A program made the position numbers and the translations under genes. Shown piece after piece: positions 9,139 through 18,138 of a DNA stretch of 64,000 bases. Each line of letters starts with the position of its first letter. Position 1 is the first letter of the stretch. Origin of the DNA: Cupriavidus basilensis OR16. GTDB taxonomy: Bacteria > Pseudomonadota > Gammaproteobacteria > Burkholderiales > Burkholderiaceae. A model generated the notes under the pieces. It was not told where the DNA came from and did no database searches. It saw only the letters and a list, made by a program, of their open reading frames with translations. The stretch covers positions 29,466 to 93,465 of the forward strand of contig NZ_AHJE01000126.1 of the NCBI RefSeq assembly GCF_000243095.1, written 5' to 3'.

Positions 9139-10683
9139 ATGAAGAATCTTGGAATTGGGGTACGCCTTGGCATTGGCTTTGGCGTAGTACTGCTGCTGTC
9201 AACGCTCATGACCGTGTTCAGCATCCTGGGACTCCAGGACGTAGCTAGCCACACGCACGACATGATGCAGCAGCCGCTGGCCAAGGAGCGCGTCGTCAGC
9301 GACTGGTATCGCCTCATGCACACGAGCGTGCGCCGCACCACCGCCGTGGCGCGCAGTTCCGACCCGAGCCTGGGCACGTTCTTCGCCGCCGAGACGAAGG
9401 GGTCGGTCGACGCCATCGCGGCGTTGCGAGACAAGCTCGAACCGATGCTGACCTCGGACGCGGAAAAGGCGGCATTCAAAACGATCCAGACCGTACGCAA
9501 GCCGTACAACGAATCGCGCGACAAGATCACCAAGCTAAAGGAAGCCGGCCAGACGGATGAAGCCAACCAGGTGCTCGATAGCGAGTTCGTGCCTGCCGGC
9601 AATGCCTATCTTGCGGAGATCCAGAAGCTGCTGGATATCCAGCGTGCCAGCATTGACCAGACCGCACTGGCCATCAACGAGATCTATCTCTCCGCGCGCA
9701 ATCGCCTGATCGCGCTTGGCGTGCTGGTGCTGGCCATTGGCGTCGCGTTCTCGGCATGGCTGACCGCGGGCATCACCGCGCCGCTGCATCGCGCCGTCGG
9801 CTTCGCGCGCAAGGTGGCGTCGGGCGACCTGACCAGCCACATCCGCTCGGATAGCAAGGACGAGACCGGCCAGTTGCTGCGCGCGCTGGGCGACATGAAC
9901 GGCAACATCCTGCGCATCGTGACCCAGGTGCGCACCGGCACCGAGTCCATTGCGTCCGGCACGAGCCAGATCGCCGCAGGCAACACGGACCTGTCCCAGC
10001 GCACGGAAGAACAAGCGTCGTCGCTGCAGGAAACGGCTTCCAGCATGGAAGAGCTGACCAGCATCGTCCGCCAGAATGCGGACAATGCCAAGCAGGCCAG
10101 CTCGCTGGCGGTCAACGCCTCCGAGATCGCCGTCAAGGGCGGCATGGTGGTTGGCCAGGTGGTCGACACCATGCAGGAGATCAACGGCGCCTCGCGCAAG
10201 GTGGCCGACATCATCGCCGTGATCGAGGGCATCGCCTTCCAGACCAACATCCTCGCGCTCAACGCCGCGGTGGAAGCCGCCCGCGCGGGCGAGCAGGGCC
10301 GGGGCTTTGCGGTGGTTGCCGGCGAGGTGCGCAGCCTGGCCCAACGCAGCGCGACCGCCGCCAAGGAGATCAAGTCGCTGATCGGCGACTCGGTCGAGCG
10401 CGTGGAAAAGGGCTCGCAGCTGGTCACCACGGCTGGCCAGACCATGGATGAGATCGTGGGCGCGGTAAAACGCGTGACCGACATCATGGGCGAGATCAGC
10501 GCCGCCTCGGCCGAGCAAAGCGCCGGCATCGAGCAGGTCAACCAGGCGGTCACCCAGATGGACACGGTGACGCAGCAGAACGCCGCACTGGTGGAGCAAG
10601 CCGCCGCCGCCGCGGGATCGCTGGAAGAGCAGGCCCAGCGCTTGAAAGAAGCGGTATCTACGTTCCGCCTCGTGGCTGCCTGA
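9139..10683 (+). CDS. Methyl-accepting chemotaxis protein, Tsr/Tar-like topology
   Basis: 514 residues. TM1 at about 12-33, a periplasmic four-helix-bundle sensor at about 34-188, TM2 at about 189-211, HAMP at about 212-265, then the cytoplasmic signalling hairpin. The highly conserved tip is present (EAARAGEQGRGFAVVAGEV near 378-396), as are the flanking methylation helices with repeated Glu/Gln-Ser pairs (RTEEQASSLQETASSMEELT). It senses an unknown periplasmic ligand and controls CheA. There is no C-terminal pentapeptide for CheR/CheB tethering; the end is VSTFRLVAA. It stands alone, outside a chemotaxis operon. Confidence 0.95.
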   Translation: MKNLGIGVRLGIGFGVVLLLSTLMTVFSILGLQDVASHTHDMMQQPLAKERVVSDWYRLMHTSVRRTTAVARSSDPSLGTFFAAETKGSVDAIAALRDKLEPMLTSDAEKAAFKTIQTVRKPYNESRDKITKLKEAGQTDEANQVLDSEFVPAGNAYLAEIQKLLDIQRASIDQTALAINEIYLSARNRLIALGVLVLAIGVAFSAWLTAGITAPLHRAVGFARKVASGDLTSHIRSDSKDETGQLLRALGDMNGNILRIVTQVRTGTESIASGTSQIAAGNTDLSQRTEEQASSLQETASSMEELTSIVRQNADNAKQASSLAVNASEIAVKGGMVVGQVVDTMQEINGASRKVADIIAVIEGIAFQTNILALNAAVEAARAGEQGRGFAVVAGEVRSLAQRSATAAKEIKSLIGDSVERVEKGSQLVTTAGQTMDEIVGAVKRVTDIMGEISAASAEQSAGIEQVNQAVTQMDTVTQQNAALVEQAAAAAGSLEEQAQRLKEAVSTFRLVAA

Positions 10684-10709
10684 TCCGCCTGATCCGCCTG
10701 ATCCGCCTA
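10681..10709. repeat. Three tandem TGATCCGCC units after the receptor gene
   Basis: Three 9-bp copies begin at the TGA stop codon of the receptor gene. Minor; probably a slippage product. Confidence 0.6.
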
Positions 10710-10734
10710 TAGCGCGCCGCCAGCCGCTTGCCGC

Positions 10735-11295
10735 TCACGCAAGCGGAAATGTGGCGGTGGCCGTCGTCTTGTGAAGGACGACGGCATCGTACAGCGCCAC
10801 CAGCGCTGCTTGAACGGCAGCGGCAATGCCCGGCGTCGAGACCATGCCATCCTCATCCAGCCCGGCGCCCAGCAATGGCACCGTGATGGACGCCGGCTCG
10901 ATAATGACCGCGGCCATCGTCCGCAAGGTCTCGCGCAGGGCCGCGTCCGCATGATGCGCGCGTGGCGATGCATTGAGTACGGCAACCGGCTTGAAGGCGA
11001 ACGGCTCAAACCCCACCAGCCAGTCCAGTGCATTCTTGATCGTTCCGGTCACGCCATGCGCGTACTCGGGGCTCGCGATCAACAGGGCGTCTGCTTGGGC
11101 GACCTCGGTGAACAAGCGCGTGACGCTGGCAGGCGGACCCGCCGCAAGCTCCGGGTTGAACAGCGGCAGGCCGCCAAGGCTGGGAAACACGGCAACCGAT
11201 ACATCCGGCGGCGCCAGCCTCGCAGCCGCGCGCAGCAACGCCGAATTGATGGACACAGCCCGCAGGCTGCCGGATAGCGCAAGTACTTTCATCAT
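10735..11295 (-). CDS. NADPH-dependent FMN reductase family protein
   Basis: 186 residues with a flavodoxin-like fold. The N-terminal FMN phosphate loop is LALSGSLRAVSINSALLRA (residues 4-22) and the flavin-contacting loop is SPEYAHGVTGTIKNALDWL (about 74-92). Members reduce FMN or act as azo-, chromate- or quinone reductases using NADPH; the true substrate here cannot be told. The final 15 residues are less conserved. It is a single gene, convergent with the receptor gene. Confidence 0.9.
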   Translation of the reverse strand: MMKVLALSGSLRAVSINSALLRAAARLAPPDVSVAVFPSLGGLPLFNPELAAGPPASVTRLFTEVAQADALLIASPEYAHGVTGTIKNALDWLVGFEPFAFKPVAVLNASPRAHHADAALRETLRTMAAVIIEPASITVPLLGAGLDEDGMVSTPGIAAAVQAALVALYDAVVLHKTTATATFPLA

Positions 11296-11491
11296 TCCCG
11301 GTTTGGACCACGTGGGTCGTATCTAGGCCAGCGCGCATTCTATAGCCAATGCCCGTTGCCGCCCGCGGCCCTTTACCCCGCCCCCGATTGCACCAAACCG
11401 CCCCGCCGCCTACACTGCTCTGCCAGTGCCCGCGCCAGCACCCACCCGGCCCCTTTCCGGGACCAGAGCGCACTCAACCAGGAGACCATCG

Positions 11492-12667
11492 ATGACCTTT
11501 GCCCCCTTGCTGCGTGCCCTCGCGGCTTGCAGCGTGCTTGCCGTGGCGCCTTCGCTCGCCCACGCCGCCGACCCGGTCAAGATCGGGCTGATCGCGCCCT
11601 TCTCGGGCAGTTTTGCCGACTATGGCAAGCAGATGGAAGGCGGCATCAAGGCGTTCCAGAAACTCAATGGCGATACCGTCGCGGGCCGCAAGGTGCAGAT
11701 CATCAGCAAGGACACCACGGGCCCGGCCCCGGACGTGGCCAAGCGGCTGGCACAGGAGCTGGTGGTACGCGACAAGGTCGACGTGCTGGCCGGCTTCGGC
11801 CTGACACCGGAGGCGCTGGCGGTAGCCCCGATTGCCGAGCAGGCCAGGAAGCCAATGGTGATCTTCAACGCGGCGTCGTCCTCGATCACCGCCAAATCCG
11901 GTTATATCGCGCGGGTGTCGATGACCTTGCCGCAGATCTCGGCACCGATGGCGACCTGGGCTATCAAGAACAAGGTGCGCAAGGTGGTGACGCTGGTGGC
12001 GGACTACGCCCCGGGGATCGATGCGGAGACCGCGTTCAAGACCAATTTCATCGGCGGCGGCGGGCAAGTCGTCGAATCGATCCGGGTGCCGCTGCGCAAT
12101 CCGGAGTTCGCGCCGTTCATCCAGCGCATCAAGGATGCCAGGCCGGAGGCAGTGTTCCTGTTCCTGCCCGCCGGGGAGCAAGGCGTGGCGTTCATGAAGG
12201 GCTTCCGCGAGCGCGGCCTGGCCGAGGCCGGCATCCGCGTGATCGCCACCGGCGACCTGACCGACGACCACGTGTTGCCGGCCATGGGCGACGCCACGCT
12301 GGGCGTGATCACGTCGTTCCACTACTCGATGGCGCACGATTCACCTGAAAACAAGGCGTTCCTGAAGGCCTTTGCCGAAGCCAACCCCGGCGCCGGCCGG
12401 CCAAACTTCATGGCCGTGGCGGCCTATGACGGCATGCGCGCGATCTACGACGCGCTGAAGAAGACCGGCGGCGCCACCGACGGCGACAAGTTCATCGCGG
12501 CGCTCAAGGGCATGAAGATTGCCAGCCCGCGCGGCCCGATCGCGATCGACCCGGAAACCCGCGACGTGGTCCAGACCGTCTACATCCGGCGCGTGGAAAA
12601 GGTTGGCGGCGAGCTCTACAACGTGGAGTTCGACAAGTTCGACAACGTCAAGGATCCGGGGAAGTAG
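11492..12667 (+). CDS. Branched-chain-amino-acid-type ABC transporter periplasmic binding protein
   Basis: 391 residues. The signal peptide is MTFAPLLRALAACSVLAVAP with cleavage after SLAHAA, followed by DPVKIGLIAPFSGSFADYGK, the standard start of the Leu/Ile/Val-binding Peripla_BP_6 fold. The start at 1492 of this region's second kilobase, ATG 11492, is favoured by GGAGA 6 bp upstream. It lies 0.7 kb from the livFGMH genes and points towards them, so it is the likely receptor for that importer. Given pobA next to the permeases, the ligand is more likely an aromatic acid such as 4-hydroxybenzoate than an amino acid; this is inference. Confidence 0.9.
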   Translation: MTFAPLLRALAACSVLAVAPSLAHAADPVKIGLIAPFSGSFADYGKQMEGGIKAFQKLNGDTVAGRKVQIISKDTTGPAPDVAKRLAQELVVRDKVDVLAGFGLTPEALAVAPIAEQARKPMVIFNAASSSITAKSGYIARVSMTLPQISAPMATWAIKNKVRKVVTLVADYAPGIDAETAFKTNFIGGGGQVVESIRVPLRNPEFAPFIQRIKDARPEAVFLFLPAGEQGVAFMKGFRERGLAEAGIRVIATGDLTDDHVLPAMGDATLGVITSFHYSMAHDSPENKAFLKAFAEANPGAGRPNFMAVAAYDGMRAIYDALKKTGGATDGDKFIAALKGMKIASPRGPIAIDPETRDVVQTVYIRRVEKVGGELYNVEFDKFDNVKDPGK

Positions 12668-13254
12668 GCCACGCGGCGCGTTGCGGCACGTCCGCGTGCA
12701 TCGCGCCTTCACGCTGCCGCAGCTGCGTTGGCGTTGGCGGTGGCACGATGCGGGCGGGCTCTTTTTGCGCCCCGCCGAGCGGGCCGGTGGCACTATCGGG
12801 CCGCGGCGCCGCACCCGGTCCGTCCAATTCGCGCGGGTTGTAGCATATCCACATCGCGCGCTGCGGCACCTCGTTGAAGTTGGCGTCGCTGGCAGCCAGC
12901 ACCCGCGCCCATACCTGCGGCGTGGAGCTGCGCCACACACCGCACAGCAGGCGCCGGAAACGCGGGTCGCGCGCGGCTTCGTGCCCCAAGCCCCCCGATA
13001 AACGCCGGGCCGTGGTATTCGATCAGGTCTTCAAGTTCGCCGGCAGCGAGCGCGCCGAGGACGCGGGGACTATCGGTGCGATCCAGGACCGCCAGCACCA
13101 GCCGCCACAGGCCTTCGGGATCGTTGACGCCGAGCCAGTCGCAGGCCTGCCAGACCCAGAACGAGCGCACCTCGTGCCGGCCGATGGCCGGGTCATAGCG
13201 GCTGTAACGCTCGATGTAGGCGTTGACGAGCCGTTGTTGCGCATGGGCTTCCAT
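12648..13254 (-). pseudogene. Uncharacterised small protein (possibly DUF6869-type), frameshift in a C run
   Basis: The start (MEAHAQQRLVNAYIERYSRY) leads into a domain with SFWVWQACDWLGVNDPEGLW and LAAGELEDLIEYHGPAFI. At 12989-12994 there is a run of six C; beyond it the sensible sequence continues in a neighbouring frame as EAARDPRFRRLLCGVW and SDANFNEVPQRAMWICYNP. A single-base error in the homopolymer would explain everything. The pattern recalls the small DUF6869 family, but this assignment is uncertain. The repaired gene would end inside the stop region of the convergent binding-protein gene. Confidence 0.5.
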
Positions 13255-13381
13255 AGTCCCCCGTTACTACCGGCTTGCAAATAACGAGCACGACCAATGG
13301 CCGAGAGCGGGGTTGCCGCCAACGACCGCCAACATTCGCCAACCCTCGCCCTAACCCCGCTTGACCATACCGGGGCAGGGT

Positions 13382-14083
13382 TCACGCAACCGTCAGCAAC
13401 CTGTCCAGCCTGCCCTTGTCCGCCAGCAACTCCGTGCTGGTCGACTCATGCACGACCCTGCCGCGGTCGAGCACCATCGCGCGCCGGGTCATGCCAAGCG
13501 CCAGGCGAGCGTGCTGCTCCACCACAATCACAGCCATGCCGCCTTCCTCGATCAGGCGGCGGATCACGTGCTGCAATTCCTGAACAATAATAGGCGCCAA
13601 TCCTTCCATCGGTTCGTCGAGTAACAGCAGGACCGGGTTTACCATGAGCGCCCTGGCAATCGCCAGCATCTGCTGTTCGCCCCCGGACAACTGGTTACCC
13701 AGGTTCGCGCGGCGCTCGCGCAGCCGGGGAAAGACTTCGTAGACGCGCGCCACGTTCCAGTGCCCGGGTCGCGCCACCGCTGTCAGGTGCTCCTCCACGG
13801 TCAGCGACGCAAACATGCAGCGCTCCTGCGGCACCCATCCCAGGCCGGCGGCGGCGCGCTGATGCGCGGCCAGCCGCGCCAGGTCGCGCCCTTGCCAGGA
13901 CAGGCTGCCACGCCGCAGCCGGGTCAGGCCCATCAGCGTCATCAGGAGCGTGCTCTTGCCCACGCCGTTGCGGCCCAGCAGGGCCAGGCTATCGCCGGCC
14001 TCCAGCGCCAGGTCGATGCCGTCCAGCACCACGGCATCGCCATAGCCCGCGCACAGCCCCTGTGCCCGCAGCAGTTCAGTCAT
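13382..14083 (-). CDS. livF: High-affinity branched-chain-type ABC importer, ATPase LivF
   Basis: 233 residues. Walker A GRNGVGKST (about 36-44), signature LSGGEQQMLAIARAL (about 137-151) and Walker B LLLLDEPMEGLAP (about 156-168), followed by the LivF-type switch VVEQHARLAL. It is last in the leftward unit pobA-livH-livM-livG-livF, overlapping livG by 8 bp. With LivG it drives the LivHM permease. The family normally imports branched-chain amino acids or, in many soil bacteria, aromatic acids. Confidence 0.95.
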   Translation of the reverse strand: MTELLRAQGLCAGYGDAVVLDGIDLALEAGDSLALLGRNGVGKSTLLMTLMGLTRLRRGSLSWQGRDLARLAAHQRAAAGLGWVPQERCMFASLTVEEHLTAVARPGHWNVARVYEVFPRLRERRANLGNQLSGGEQQMLAIARALMVNPVLLLLDEPMEGLAPIIVQELQHVIRRLIEEGGMAVIVVEQHARLALGMTRRAMVLDRGRVVHESTSTELLADKGRLDRLLTVA

Positions 14084-14828
14084 GCGCGGCCTCCCCCAGG
14101 TACACCTCTCTCACACGAGGATCGGCGCCGATCTCCGCCGGCGTGCCCTCGGTCAGCACGCGGCCGCCCACCAGCACGGTGATGCGCTCGGCAAAGCGAA
14201 ATACCAGGTCCATGTCGTGCTCGATGAACAGGATGGTGATGTCGCGCGGCAGGCCGGCGATCACGCCGAACAACTCGGCGCTCTCCCCGGCCGGAATGCC
14301 CGCAGCGGGCTCGTCCAGCAGCAGGATGGCGGGCCGGGTGGCCAGCGCCAGCGCGATTTCCAGCAAACGCTGCTTGCCGTACGGCAGGCTGCGCGTCTCG
14401 GTATCGGCCTCGGCGTCCAGGCGCAGGCTGGCCAGTACCGCCATGGCCTCGTCCGCCAGCGAGCGCTGCGAGGCCACGGTGCGATGCCAGACAAGCGTGG
14501 CGCCGCTGCGCTCGGCCACCGCGAGCAACACGGATTCCAGCACCGTCAGGCCGGGGAACAAGGTGTTGATCTGGAAGGTGCGGGTCATGCCGCGCCGCAC
14601 CCGCGCGTGCTGGGGCAGTTGCGTGATGTCCTCGTCGTCCAGCCAGATGCTGCCGCTGCTGGCCGGCAAGGTGCCCGTCAGCAGGTTGATGAAGGTGGTC
14701 TTGCCCGCGCCATTGGGCCCGATCAGCGCATGCCGGGCACCCGGCGGGAACTGCAGGGAGATATCGCTGTTGGCGGCAAACCCGCCCCAGGACTTGGACA
14801 GCCCCTCGGTACGCAGCAGCCTTGTCAT
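14076..14828 (-). CDS. livG: Branched-chain-type ABC importer, ATPase LivG
   Basis: 250 residues. Walker A GPNGAGKTT (about 38-46), Walker B ILLLDEPAAGIPAGES, and the LivG-type insertion MTRTFQINTLFPGLTVLESV. The signature helix is slightly unusual: SLPYGKQRLLEIALALA, with SLPYGKQ in place of LSYGQQ, which is common in this subfamily. Overlaps livM (ATG of livG inside the end of livM) and livF, so translation is coupled. Confidence 0.95.
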   Translation of the reverse strand: MTRLLRTEGLSKSWGGFAANSDISLQFPPGARHALIGPNGAGKTTFINLLTGTLPASSGSIWLDDEDITQLPQHARVRRGMTRTFQINTLFPGLTVLESVLLAVAERSGATLVWHRTVASQRSLADEAMAVLASLRLDAEADTETRSLPYGKQRLLEIALALATRPAILLLDEPAAGIPAGESAELFGVIAGLPRDITILFIEHDMDLVFRFAERITVLVGGRVLTEGTPAEIGADPRVREVYLGEAAHD

Positions 14829-15841
14829 GTCCCGCCTCCTCCCGGCTTGCGGCGCATGCCGTTGCGCAAGGCATCCAGCGCGCCCATCAGGCCGCCGCGC
14901 GCGAACAGGACGATCACCACCAGCAGCAGGCCAATCCAGAATTGCCAGTACACCGGATTGATCCCCGCCAGCACATCCTGGGCGATCATGAACACGGCGG
15001 CGCCCAGCAAGGCACCGTACAGCCGGCCAGCGCCGCCCAGCACCAGCATCACCAGCAGCTCCGCCGAACGCGGAAAGCCCAGCACGTCCATGCCGACGAA
15101 CTGCGTGGTCTGCGCCAGCAGGCCGCCGGCGACGCCGGCCAGCGCCGCCGCCACGGCGAACACCGCGCCCAGGCGGCGCGGCACGTTCACGCCCAGCGCG
15201 GGCATGCGGCGAGCGCCCTCGCGCATGCCGCGCAGCGACAGCCCGAAGGGCGAAGCCACCAGCCTGCGCACCAGCACGAACAACAGGAACGTGACCACCA
15301 GGCTGTACAGGTAGGCGGTCTTGCCGAACAGGTCGAACTCGAACCAGCCGAGCAACGGCGCCATGGTGACCCCCGACAGGCCATCCACGCCACCGGTAAG
15401 GAAGGCCGCCTTGTTGGCCGCCTCGAACAGCATCAGCCCGATGCCCAGCGTGACCATGAGCCGCGTCAGGTCGCTGCCGCGCGCCACCAGGAAGCTCGCC
15501 AGCCAGCCCGCCAGCCCAGCCACCGCGCCGGCCGCGAGCAAGCCCGACAGCGGCTCGCCCCAGCCATGCGCGGCCAGCAGCCCGGCAGTGTAGGCGCCAA
15601 GCCCGAAGAAGGCCGCATGCCCCAGCGAGACAATGCCGGCGTAGCCCAGCAGCAAATCCAATGACAACGCGAAGAGCCCGGTGATCAGCACCTGGCTGCC
15701 GAGGATCAGGTAGCCGGGCAGCAGGAAGAACACCGCCACCGGCACCAGCCAGAAGGCAATCTCGCCATCCCGCCAGCGCCCGTCGGGCAAATGGGCGCGC
15801 CGCACGCTCGCGCGATCCGGTACCTCGTCCGCCGCGCTCAT
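14825..15841 (-). CDS. livM: Branched-chain-type ABC importer, permease LivM
   Basis: 338 residues. After a polar N-terminus of about 30 residues come roughly nine hydrophobic helices. The LivM signature GYAGIVSLGHAAFFGLGAYT lies near residues 65-84, and the EAA-like coupling region is near SPFGLSLRGMREGARRMPAL. It overlaps both livH and livG by 4 bp. Together with LivH it forms the membrane channel. Confidence 0.95.
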   Translation of the reverse strand: MSAADEVPDRASVRRAHLPDGRWRDGEIAFWLVPVAVFFLLPGYLILGSQVLITGLFALSLDLLLGYAGIVSLGHAAFFGLGAYTAGLLAAHGWGEPLSGLLAAGAVAGLAGWLASFLVARGSDLTRLMVTLGIGLMLFEAANKAAFLTGGVDGLSGVTMAPLLGWFEFDLFGKTAYLYSLVVTFLLFVLVRRLVASPFGLSLRGMREGARRMPALGVNVPRRLGAVFAVAAALAGVAGGLLAQTTQFVGMDVLGFPRSAELLVMLVLGGAGRLYGALLGAAVFMIAQDVLAGINPVYWQFWIGLLLVVIVLFARGGLMGALDALRNGMRRKPGGGGT

Positions 15842-16704
15842 GCCCGCCTCCCGTAGAGACCGGCCGGGAACAGCACCAGCAGCAGCACCATCAGCGCATA
15901 GATGACAAAGGCGCCTACCGCCGGCACGTAATACTTGCCGGCTACATCGGCCACGCCCAGCAGCAGCGCCGCCACCAGCGGCCCGCGGATGGTGCCCGCG
16001 CCGCCCACCGCCACCACTAGCAGGAAGTACACCATGTACTTGAGCGGGAACGAGGGATCGAGTCCCAGCACGTCGATGCCCAGCCCGCCGCCAAGCCCGG
16101 CCAGCCCGGACCCAAGCGCGAAGGTCAGGCTGAAGACCCGCTCCACATTGATGCCCAGGCCGCGCGCCGCTTGCTGGTTGTCCACCGCCGCGCGCACCTG
16201 CGCGCCAAAGCGCGTGCGCGCCACCAGCCAGCCCAGCGCCGCGGTGATGACCACCACCACGCCGATCAGGAACAGGCGATAGGCCCCAAGGTCCAGGCCC
16301 GCCACGCGCACCTGGCCCAGCAGGAAGGCGGGTAGCGCCACCGGCTGCTGTCCCGGCCCGAACACGTAGGTGGCCCCCGCGATCGCCATGAAGGTCAGCC
16401 CGATCGAGAACAGGACCTGGTCGAGATGGCTGGCACGGTACAGGCGGCGGTACAGGGTGCGTTCCAGCACCCAGCCCACCGCCGCGGCGCCCACGAAGGC
16501 TAGCGGCAGCGTCGCCAGGAACGGCACGCCGGCCCGGGTCATCAGCACCACCGCCACGTAGCCGCCGAACATGGCGAACGCGCCGTGGGCCAGGTTGACG
16601 AAATTCATCAGGCCCATGGTCACCGACAGCCCTACGCTGATCAGGAACAGCAGGCAGCCGTAGGCGAGCCCGTCGAACAGCACCCCGAGGAAACTGGCGG
16701 TCAT
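15838..16704 (-). CDS. livH: Branched-chain-type ABC importer, permease LivH
   Basis: 288 residues beginning MTASFLGVLFDGLAYGCLLF and containing GLMNFVNLAHGAFAMFGGYV, the LivH signature. The start at 16704 is chosen because GGGGAGGG precedes it; the longer frame has a 56-residue proline/arginine-rich extension that does not look like a membrane protein. Its ATG overlaps the TGA of a 16-codon ORF (16701-16751), indicating translational coupling to that leader. Confidence 0.95.
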   Translation of the reverse strand: MTASFLGVLFDGLAYGCLLFLISVGLSVTMGLMNFVNLAHGAFAMFGGYVAVVLMTRAGVPFLATLPLAFVGAAAVGWVLERTLYRRLYRASHLDQVLFSIGLTFMAIAGATYVFGPGQQPVALPAFLLGQVRVAGLDLGAYRLFLIGVVVVITAALGWLVARTRFGAQVRAAVDNQQAARGLGINVERVFSLTFALGSGLAGLGGGLGIDVLGLDPSFPLKYMVYFLLVVAVGGAGTIRGPLVAALLLGVADVAGKYYVPAVGAFVIYALMVLLLVLFPAGLYGRRA

Positions 16705-16751
16705 CGCCGGCCCTCCCCCGGCCTCGGTGGCGGGCAACCCAGCTTTGTCAT
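16701..16751 (-). CDS. 16-residue leader ORF coupled to livH
   Basis: ATG 16751 follows GGGAG by 5 bp; the ORF encodes MTKLGCPPPRPGEGRR and its TGA overlaps the livH ATG (ATGA). It could be a leader peptide, with the three consecutive prolines slowing ribosomes, or the end of a lost gene. It is too short for homology to decide. Confidence 0.4.
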   Translation of the reverse strand: MTKLGCPPPRPGEGRR

Positions 16752-16783
16752 GACATCTCCCGTGGTTCGTTCGCGATGGGCGC

Positions 16784-17974
16784 TCATGTGCCCTCGAAGG
16801 TGGCGAATGGCAGCCCGACATAGTTCTCCGCGAGGGTCGCGGCGGCGGCGGGCGAAGCGGTAACGTATTCAAGCTCGGCTTGCTGCAGCCGCGCCATGAA
16901 CGGAGCCTGGCCGGGAAAGCGATGCAGCAACGCGGTCATCCACCAGGAGAAATGCTCGGCGCGCCAGACCCGCCGCAGGCAAGTGACGGAGTATGCGGCC
17001 AGCAGGTCGTCGCGGCGCTCGCCGTAGTGCGCGGCCAACGCCCGCGCAAGCGCGCGCACATCGGCAACAGCCAGGTTCATGCCCTTGGCGCCGGTGGGCG
17101 GCACGATATGGGCGGCATCGCCGGCCAGGAACAGCCGGCCATATTGCATGGGCTCCACCACGTGGCTGCGCATCGGCGTCACACTCTTCTGCAGCACGGG
17201 GCCCTCGTTGAGCCGCCAGCCGTCGCCGGTTTCCAGGCGGGCGTGCAGTTCCTGCCAGATCCGTGCATCGGGCCACTGGCCGAGATCCTCGTCGGGGCGG
17301 CATTGCAGGTAGAGCCGCGTGATCTGCGGCGAGCGCATCGAGAACAGCGCGAAGCCACGCGCATGGCTGGCGTAGATCAGTTCCTGCGCGGCGGGCGCGG
17401 CCTCGGCCAGGATGCCCAGCCACGCAAACGGATAGCTGCGCTCGAACACCTGCAGCGCAGCCGGCGGAATTGCCTCGCGCGAGACCCCATGGAAACCATC
17501 GCAGCCGGCGATGAAATCGCAATGCAGCGTGTGGCGCCGGCCACCGTGCGCAAACGTGACGCTGGGCTTGTTGCCGTCAAAGCCATGCAGGGCCACGCCG
17601 CTGACCTGGAACAAGGTGGGCGCGCCAGCGGCCAGGCGCGCGGCGATCAGGTCCTTGACCACCTCGTGCTGGCCGTACACGGTAATGGCGCGGCCTCCGG
17701 TTGGCCCGGACAGGTCGATGTGGTGGCGGCGAGCGTCGAACAGCAGGTCGATGCCATGGTGGCGCAGACCCTGGCGCAGCAGGCGCTCGCCCACGCCGGA
17801 TGCGACCAGCAGGTCGACCGTCCCTTGCTCCAGCACACCGGCCCGGATGCGTTGCTCCACGTGCTGGCGGCTGCGGTCCTCCATGACCACGGCATCGATG
17901 CCGGCGCGAAGCAGCAGATGCCCCAGCAGCAGGCCTGCCGGCCCGGCGCCGATGATCGCGACCTGGGTGCGCAT
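16784..17974 (-). CDS. pobA: 4-hydroxybenzoate 3-monooxygenase (p-hydroxybenzoate hydroxylase)
   Basis: 396 residues, close to the usual 390-394. The N-terminal FAD dinucleotide fold is VAIIGAGPAGLLLGHLLLRA, followed by RSRQHVEQRIRAGVLEQGTV, the PobA-specific segment with the substrate/NADPH-contacting arginine. The second FAD motif is LFLAGDAAHIVPPTGAKGMNLA, and DG-motif residues CDGFHGVSRE are present. The enzyme converts 4-hydroxybenzoate to protocatechuate with NADPH and oxygen. It heads the leftward pobA-livHMGF unit. No pobR regulator gene is next to it, and no protocatechuate ring-cleavage genes are in the window. Confidence 0.95.
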   Translation of the reverse strand: MRTQVAIIGAGPAGLLLGHLLLRAGIDAVVMEDRSRQHVEQRIRAGVLEQGTVDLLVASGVGERLLRQGLRHHGIDLLFDARRHHIDLSGPTGGRAITVYGQHEVVKDLIAARLAAGAPTLFQVSGVALHGFDGNKPSVTFAHGGRRHTLHCDFIAGCDGFHGVSREAIPPAALQVFERSYPFAWLGILAEAAPAAQELIYASHARGFALFSMRSPQITRLYLQCRPDEDLGQWPDARIWQELHARLETGDGWRLNEGPVLQKSVTPMRSHVVEPMQYGRLFLAGDAAHIVPPTGAKGMNLAVADVRALARALAAHYGERRDDLLAAYSVTCLRRVWRAEHFSWWMTALLHRFPGQAPFMARLQQAELEYVTASPAAAATLAENYVGLPFATFEGT

Positions 17975-18138
17975 CGTGGTCTCCCGTCTCCCGTGTTTCG
18001 TTGCCCGCCCGGCCCGCCGGATGGGCCGTGGCGGCAGCGCCCGGCCTCTGATGCAGGGCATTGTCAGACGCTCGGCTTCATTTTGCAATCGGGGGTTTTG
18101 CGATGCGGCGCGCGCGGCTGCCGGGAGCGCGGCAACGC

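Noticed and set aside
9535..10599. Leftward frames opposite the chemotaxis receptor
   Set aside because: The receptor has complete domains; the antisense sequence has none.
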